Assembly (NCBI GenBank): GCA_013139755.1
Contig: WTAG01000469.1
Location: 1-10,871, forward strand
Source of the DNA: Methylomarinum sp.
Lineage (GTDB): Bacteria > Pseudomonadota > Gammaproteobacteria > Methylococcales > Methylomonadaceae
Length of the DNA stretch: 10,871 nt
Direction: 5' to 3'
Shown here piece after piece: positions 6,833 to 10,871 of the stretch. Numbering within the stretch: position 1 is the first letter of the stretch; each line of letters opens with the position of its first letter. The notes beneath the pieces were generated by a model. That model saw nothing but the letters and a program-made list of their open reading frames with translations. It did not search any database and was not told the origin of the DNA. Made by a program: the position numbers and the translations under genes.

Positions 6833-7591
6833 TTATAAATTAACCACACCACCATCAGCAATTATTTCTTCTCCAATAATAAAAGAGGATTCAGGTGATG
6901 CTAAAAATGCGACGACATTTCCAATATCACTTGGCATTCCAATGCGTTCGATTGGAATTAAATCGGTAAACTGCTTTTTTACCTGTTCGATTGCTTCGGC
7001 AGGCAGTCCAAGCTTTTCAAACACGGGTGTATCAATTGTCCCAGGGCTCACCACATTTACGCGGATACCTCGTGACATCAACTCCACTGACAAGGTTCTT
7101 GCCAATGAGCGGACAGCCGCTTTACACCCTGCATAGACAGACATACCAGGAAAACCTTTATGAACCGCAATAGAGGCAATTAAAATAACAGAGGCATTAT
7201 CATTCAAATACGGCAGTGCTTTTTGTACGGTATAAAATACACTCTTAAAATTAAGTGCCGTCATCGCATCAAAACTTTCTTCATCAAACTGATCAAATGG
7301 TTGAATACTACCTGCTCCAACTGCACCTCCCGCATTGACGACCAGAATATCCAATTTTCCTACTTGTTGTTTTGTGCTGTTAAATAAAGATTCCAGTGAT
7401 TCATTATTTGTCACATCACAAGAGATTGGAGCAAAGTTACCAGATAACATCTGACTTGAACTTTCTAATGTCTGTTTATCTCTACCGACAATAATCCCTT
7501 TCGCTCCTTCATCATTTAATTTATGAGCAATACCTAAACCAATACCACTGTTACCGCCAGTGACTAATGCCGTTTTTCCTGTCAATTTCAT
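6833..7591 (-). CDS. Short-chain dehydrogenase/reductase (SDR, classical)
   Basis: 252 residues, standard for a classical SDR. The nucleotide-binding motif TGGNSGIG is at 11-18, Asp59 lies in the adenine-pocket DV, and NAGG is at 86-89. The catalytic tetrad is intact: Asn114, Ser140, Tyr153 and Lys157 (YAGCK). SPGTIDTP (182-189) and the C-terminal GEEIIADGG follow. Basic residues at Gly36-Arg37 (VGRDK), after the second strand, suggest preference for NADP(H), which is an inference. It is the last gene of the set transcribed away from the AraC regulator, 47 bases downstream of the alpha/beta-barrel-like gene, with its own AAGG ribosome-binding site. The substrate is unknown; FabG-like sequence features do not define it. 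Confidence 0.93.
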   Translation of the reverse strand: MKLTGKTALVTGGNSGIGLGIAHKLNDEGAKGIIVGRDKQTLESSSQMLSGNFAPISCDVTNNESLESLFNSTKQQVGKLDILVVNAGGAVGAGSIQPFDQFDEESFDAMTALNFKSVFYTVQKALPYLNDNASVILIASIAVHKGFPGMSVYAGCKAAVRSLARTLSVELMSRGIRVNVVSPGTIDTPVFEKLGLPAEAIEQVKKQFTDLIPIERIGMPSDIGNVVAFLASPESSFIIGEEIIADGGVVNL

Positions 7592-7638
7592 TTTGTTAAC
7601 CTTATTTATGCTTTTATTTCCCCTACTAACAGAGGGGT

Positions 7639-8205
7639 TTATTGAGGCGTATTAAATTTAATTTTAAAAATATCCGCCTTACCCTCTTGCAAAATTTTGT
7701 CGCAGCATTCATTCCATTTAAAGAGCTGAATTCTCACGGGTGAATATTCAGTTTTATTTGATTCAACTACGGATGTAAGATCTAGCAAAGAAGATGTCAC
7801 ACAACAATCAAACACATCCAGGTGAGCAATCAAGGCATACGATTCGCCATCTTCTAGCATCACAGTTGTATCTTGAGCAACCGTATAAAAAAGGCCATTG
7901 ATAAAAAACTTAAGTGCATCATCCCGAAGAGGTTTTATCGCTAAAAATTCAGCTTTATTATGTAACTTAGTAAAGGCCTCAATACTCTCCCACTGAAAAA
8001 ACCCTCCCATTTTTAAGTCATCCAGCTTGGAGCATGATTCAGTCACTTCATAAGTCCTTAAAACCTGCCCTCCCAGTTCAGACGCAATAGGTTGTACTTT
8101 AGGAAAGTACTGTTCATAAAACTGAGTTTCCTTACCTTCAATAAGGGTTGCAAAAGCTAATTCAATTAGCTTTCCTGCTTTAAATGTGATGCTTGTGCTG
8201 AACAT
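7639..8205 (-). CDS. Unrecognised protein, probable dimeric alpha/beta-barrel fold
   Basis: 188 residues, soluble, no signal peptide. The first half (about 12-110) shows the order strand (LIELAFATL), helix (FYEQYFPKVQPIASELGG), strand (QVLRTYEVTE), strand (GGFFQW), then helices ending in LRDDALKFF. That order resembles ferredoxin-like dimeric barrel families such as DUF1330 or antibiotic-biosynthesis-monooxygenase-like proteins. The second half (122-188) starts like a further strand and may be a degenerate second repeat. Two vicinal cysteine pairs stand out, Cys134-Cys135 and Cys167-Cys168. GGAGAAT precedes the ATG at good distance. It lies between the SRPBCC and SDR genes and is probably co-transcribed with them. 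The fold assignment is tentative and no activity is assigned. Confidence 0.7.
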   Translation of the reverse strand: MFSTSITFKAGKLIELAFATLIEGKETQFYEQYFPKVQPIASELGGQVLRTYEVTESCSKLDDLKMGGFFQWESIEAFTKLHNKAEFLAIKPLRDDALKFFINGLFYTVAQDTTVMLEDGESYALIAHLDVFDCCVTSSLLDLTSVVESNKTEYSPVRIQLFKWNECCDKILQEGKADIFKIKFNTPQ

Positions 8206-8257
8206 TTATATTCTCCAAATAATATGTTTATTTCCGATGTCATTTACCTACCTGATA

Positions 8258-8746
8258 TTAGCGCGCCAACTCTAGTAACTCACCTTTGCTGCCAACAACC
8301 TGACCTGTACGAATATGGTCATCCAATCCTTTTGTTAACCCTTTTAACGCTTTGGTTAACATGGGACGCATCAATAGTTTCCCCATTAACCAGCCTATAG
8401 GGCCAAACTTGGGTACAAACTTTAAAGTGATGGATATCTTCGATTTATTAGAATTAATTGGCGTGAGTTCAAAATGAGACGTTGCAGTTTTTAATGGCAT
8501 GGGAAAATCATATAAATCGAATGCGTAACTACGCCCTTCTTCATACTGGATTATCTTTTCTTTAAGACTGCTGCCATCATAAAAATAGCATTGTCGTTTT
8601 GCCCCAAGCCCTGTTTTTTGACTGCCTAATATTTTAGATTTTTCTATACCAGGGTTGTATTTATAGACACTGCCAAAATCGTCTAAAAATTTCCAAATAG
8701 TTTTAGTATCACTGTTCATTTCTCTAGTTACTTGTACGCTGTGCAT
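8258..8746 (-). CDS. SRPBCC-family (polyketide cyclase/START-like) protein
   Basis: 162 residues from the chosen start. The opening HSVQVTREMNSDTKTIWKFL followed by DFGSVYKYNPGIEKS is typical of SRPBCC lipid- or ligand-pocket proteins, and the strands around SHFELTPI and KISITLKFVP complete the helix-grip pattern. These proteins bind hydrophobic small molecules; some are cyclases or hydratases. An in-frame ATG at 8849-8851 would add 35 residues with a hydrophobic stretch and a KRRR end. I prefer 8746 because the family usually starts here, AGAAGG lies just upstream, and the extra codons (several ATA, AGA, AGG) look like promoter-region DNA containing TATAAA. If the longer form is real the protein would be membrane-anchored. 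It is the first gene of the set divergent from the AraC regulator. Confidence 0.75.
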   Translation of the reverse strand: MHSVQVTREMNSDTKTIWKFLDDFGSVYKYNPGIEKSKILGSQKTGLGAKRQCYFYDGSSLKEKIIQYEEGRSYAFDLYDFPMPLKTATSHFELTPINSNKSKISITLKFVPKFGPIGWLMGKLLMRPMLTKALKGLTKGLDDHIRTGQVVGSKGELLELAR

Positions 8747-8910
8747 GAGCCTTCTTCTTTTATTGTTAACAAAAAATAGATGCGTCCATTTTATACAAAC
8801 AATAAAGACAATCAATGACGGTATAGGTACAATTGCTATCCATTCATCCAATATAAAGTAACAAAAACAAATATACCTTATTGTATGCCCGTAATAATTA
8901 GAGAAAGATT
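8747..8910. promoter_or_regulatory. Divergent promoter region between SRPBCC gene and AraC regulator
   Basis: 164 AT-rich bases between divergent genes, the usual place for AraC-type binding sites. A TATAAA on the minus strand, about 14 bases after TTGATT, is a possible SRPBCC promoter with a short spacer. TATAAA on the plus strand near 8852 is a weak candidate for the AraC gene. I could not define a convincing direct repeat for the AraC protein, and the TAGTAC-type palindrome is absent. Confidence 0.4.
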
Positions 8911-9849
8911 ATGTCTATTGATGTACTAGCCAACGTTCTATCTGTCGGTCAACTAGGCAGTAAAGTCATTTGCCAGCCAACGTTGTGTGAGCCTTGGGGA
9001 TTAAATTTTTCTACCCAAAAAATGTCCATGTTACATTTTGTTCTGGAAGGCGTTTGTTGGGTAAAGAACAATAAATCTGGCCAGGCTATTCGTTTAATGC
9101 AAGGCGATATTGTTTTTTTTACGGGCAATGACTGGCATGGTTTAAGCAGTAACCCAGAGCTTGAAACGGTTGATTACAGAACGTTTGACTTTGAACTCAA
9201 TCGTTCCAGACTTGATACAGAATATTGCGAAGTCTGCCGACTTTTTTGTGCCTCTTATAAACTTGAAGGTGACATGGCACAACCCTTCTTCTCTTTGTTA
9301 CCTAAGTTTATACATATAAAAGCCAATGAAATTAAAGACAATCCGCAACTAGACCGTCTCTTACAACTCATCATCAGTGAGAATAAATCTGATACCATTG
9401 GCTATTCAGTCGTTACATCAAGTCTAATTGACGTATTATTGGTTTACATCATTCGCCACTGGATTAAATCCCCTCAATTAGAGTCATACAGCTGGATTAC
9501 TTCTTTACAGGATCCAAAATTAGGGCCTGCTATTGAATTAATTCATAAATACCCCAGCAAAAAATGGGATGTGGACAAGCTTGCCAATACCGTATTTATG
9601 TCCCGTTCGGCTTTTTCAAAGCGATTTTCTGAATCCACGGGTTGTAGTCCTGCGGCTTATCTTGCTCGCTGGCGAATGGATCTTGCCGCAAAGTTTCTAC
9701 GTGAAACTCACTTACCTATCTACAACATAGCCAATGAAGTGGGTTATGAATCTGAGACCTCTTTTAGCAAAGCGTTCAAAAAGTATCGCACAGTCTCTCC
9801 TGTTGAATATCGAAAAACTAAAACAATTGAAATGCCTACACAACATTAG
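8911..9849 (+). CDS. AraC-family transcriptional regulator with cupin sensor domain
   Basis: 312 residues. The N-terminal half (about 5-185) is a cupin-like sensor domain of the type found in AraC proteins of proteobacteria: LHFVLEG (41-47), GDIVFFTGNDWHGL (65-78) and a cysteine-containing segment before LLPKFIHI (129-136). Three cysteines, Cys106, Cys109 and Cys113, are closely spaced; the last matches a common family position. The C-terminal half has both helix-turn-helix units: WDVDKLANTVFMSRSAFSKRF (about 219-239) and IYNIANEVGYESETSFSKAFK (about 270-290), with the SPVEYRK end. It probably activates or represses the divergent SRPBCC-barrel-SDR genes. The ligand is unknown. GAGAAAG lies close before ATG. 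Confidence 0.93.
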   Translation: MSIDVLANVLSVGQLGSKVICQPTLCEPWGLNFSTQKMSMLHFVLEGVCWVKNNKSGQAIRLMQGDIVFFTGNDWHGLSSNPELETVDYRTFDFELNRSRLDTEYCEVCRLFCASYKLEGDMAQPFFSLLPKFIHIKANEIKDNPQLDRLLQLIISENKSDTIGYSVVTSSLIDVLLVYIIRHWIKSPQLESYSWITSLQDPKLGPAIELIHKYPSKKWDVDKLANTVFMSRSAFSKRFSESTGCSPAAYLARWRMDLAAKFLRETHLPIYNIANEVGYESETSFSKAFKKYRTVSPVEYRKTKTIEMPTQH

Positions 9850-9900
9850 CCGCAAGAATAATGAAATTTGATTAGCGCAGTACAATTTCCCTTTCAATAA

Positions 9901-9916
9901 TAGTACGTATGTACTA
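9901..9916. promoter_or_regulatory. Operator 3, upstream of the TetR-type gene (predicted)
   Basis: TAGTAC-GTAT-GTACTA, the same core and four-base spacer as operators 1 and 2. It lies 74 bases before the TetR start, just upstream of TATAAA (9918-9923), a possible -10 whose -35 match is weak. The site implies self-repression. Confidence 0.7.
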
Positions 9917-9989
9917 ATATAAATCAACTACCCCTCTTTTTTAAAAAAAGAAAATCCCTCTGTTTACTAAAAATAACTGGCTTATACTG

Positions 9990-10550
9990 ATGAAACAAGG
10001 CGAACAAACAAGACTTAATATTATAAAAGCTGCAAACAAACTGTTTTATCAGCAGGGATTCCATAAGACTGCATTTAGCGATATTGTAAAAGAAGTGGGA
10101 TTAAGCAAAGGCAATATCACTTATCACTTTAAATCTAAAGACGATATCTTGCAGGCTGTTTTTCAACGAAGAATAACAAACACAAAAGATGTTTTAGCGT
10201 CTTGGGATGAACAACACCCTGATGCAAAAGATAGACTGAATTGTTTTATAGAAAGCTTAAAAGAAGGGAAATCTGATTTAACCAAATATGGCTGTCCAAA
10301 CGGCACTTTAGCTTCTGAACTGGGAAAAAACAATGCCCTCACCCGTGAACTCAGTCAGGATCTATTTGACTTAATTCGTCACTGGTTAGGGCAACAATTT
10401 ATCAACCTTGGGTTTTCGCCAGAACAAGCAAATGATAAAGCATTAGAACTCTTTAGCCGAGGACAAGGTATTTGTATACTAGCCCAGGTATACAATGATG
10501 AAACCTTGTTTCTAACTGAAATAGATAAATTAAAAAAACTAGTTGATTAA
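9990..10550 (+). CDS. TetR-family transcriptional repressor
   Basis: 186 residues. The N-terminal TetR helix-turn-helix is clear: EQTRLNIIKAANKLFYQQGF (5-24), then FSDIVKEVGLSKGNITYHF (29-47) with the recognition helix, then KSKDDIL (48-54). The C-terminal domain contains KYGCPNGTLASELG (99-112), a pattern seen in TetR proteins related to the NemR/AcuR type that respond to electrophiles. Cys102 is at the start of this segment, with Cys85 and Cys162 also present. The ATG has no obvious ribosome-binding site, and TATACT sits just before it; the N-terminus matches the family, so the start is kept. The likely targets are the TAGTAC-N4-GTACTA sites at its own promoter and at the peroxiredoxin-like gene. 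Confidence 0.93.
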   Translation: MKQGEQTRLNIIKAANKLFYQQGFHKTAFSDIVKEVGLSKGNITYHFKSKDDILQAVFQRRITNTKDVLASWDEQHPDAKDRLNCFIESLKEGKSDLTKYGCPNGTLASELGKNNALTRELSQDLFDLIRHWLGQQFINLGFSPEQANDKALELFSRGQGICILAQVYNDETLFLTEIDKLKKLVD

Positions 10551-10626
10551 GGTTAGTCCTTTTTCACAGTTGTTTTACATGACTCTTAACAAAGCACTGG
10601 TTTTAAAAATAGACTTATTGGCAGGT

Positions 10627-10871
10627 TTACCAATACTCTGGTGAATTTAATGATTTGGCACATCGAACAGTACCTTGCGTTTTTGCAAGAAAGCCTTCTA
10701 CTATTTCCTGAGCCATCCAGGCTTCTTCAGGGTATTTCAATTTATAAGGCGGTTTAAGCTTGTGTCCTGCCTTGAAACCAGTGCGCATGTAATAATTTGG
10801 ATCACCATAGACAAGCACTATCTCAGCGCCACGTTCTTTTAGAGTTTCAAGTCCCTTATTAATGAGCAGTG
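10627..10871 (-). CDS. GNAT-family N-acetyltransferase, N-terminus outside window
   Basis: The frame stays open from the right edge of the window to a stop at 10627-10629, so only the last 80 residues are visible. They begin in the acetyl-CoA-binding helix region (LLINKGLETLKERGAEIV), continue with LVYGDPNYYMRTGF, a common GNAT pattern of the YhbS-like type (GDPxYYxRxGF), and end with AWMAQEIVEGFL and a short tail. The internal GTG at 10816-10818 is not the true start. The substrate is unknown. It converges with the TetR gene; the 76 bases between them hold only a weak imperfect hairpin. Confidence 0.85.
   Translation of the reverse strand, partial: LLINKGLETLKERGAEIVLVYGDPNYYMRTGFKAGHKLKPPYKLKYPEEAWMAQEIVEGFLAKTQGTVRCAKSLNSPEYW

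Noticed and set aside
7620..7637. Hairpin CCCCT/AGGGG between the barrel-like and SDR genes
   Set aside because: On the transcribed strand the stem is followed by an A-rich run, not by T, so it is not a terminator for these genes. It is too small to call anything else.
8747..8851. N-terminal membrane anchor of the SRPBCC protein
   Set aside because: The added 35 codons are hydrophobic and end in KRRR, but they have poor codon choice, no ribosome site at the ATG and a likely promoter box inside. I could not exclude them fully.
9931..9960. A/T hairpin (TCTTTTTT with AAAAAAGA) before the TetR gene
   Set aside because: It is pure A/T pairing with no GC stem and is expected by chance in AT-rich intergenic DNA.
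10567..10605. Possible terminator after the TetR gene
   Set aside because: The stem pairs CAGTTGTT with AACA and ACTG around a four-base bulge and is followed by only four T. It is too weak to annotate.
1..10871. CRISPR array, tRNA or rRNA genes, insertion sequence, prophage or toxin-antitoxin pair
   Set aside because: I saw no regularly spaced repeats, tRNA cloverleaf with conserved loops, transposase, integrase or paired small toxin/antitoxin genes.

Overview
The window is an AT-rich stretch of a bacterial chromosome. Its housekeeping genes (ferrochelatase, GTP cyclohydrolase I, tRNA-dihydrouridine synthase of the DusA type) point to a gammaproteobacterium. I cannot name the genus. Most genes lie on the minus strand; the two regulators at the right (8911-10550) lie on the plus strand. 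Both ends cut through a gene.

Region 1 (1-2741, minus) is core metabolism: dusA, then folE-hemH read from a promoter that abuts the end of dusA, then a small CPYC membrane protein whose start overlaps the end of hemH. Region 2 (2742-3009) holds the only strong intrinsic terminator in the window, an odd dusA leader and a cluster of inverted repeats.

Region 3 (3010-6684, minus) is the accessory part. A four-helix membrane protein fused to a peroxiredoxin-like domain is followed by a halogenase-like flavoprotein, a protein matching only the C-terminal half of DoxX, a stand-alone receiver domain and a membrane protein with a four-cysteine cluster. The last four are packed tightly, two of them with ATGA stop/start overlaps, and the first terminator seen is at 2789-2823. 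They may therefore form one transcription unit.

Region 4 (6833-8746, minus) holds a SRPBCC protein, a probable dimeric alpha/beta-barrel protein with two vicinal cysteine pairs, and a short-chain dehydrogenase. This set is divergent from an AraC-type regulator (8911-9849). A TetR-type regulator (9990-10550) follows, and a truncated GNAT acetyltransferase closes the window.

The most informative signal is regulatory. The palindrome TAGTAC-N4-GTACTA occurs twice inside the promoter of the peroxiredoxin-like gene (6702-6741) and once upstream of the TetR gene (9901-9916), and I found it nowhere else in the window. This suggests that the TetR protein represses both itself and the peroxiredoxin/halogenase-like/DoxX-half/receiver unit, 3.2 kb away. 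The working model is a thiol- or electrophile-responsive regulon built around a membrane peroxiredoxin and a flavoenzyme of unknown substrate.
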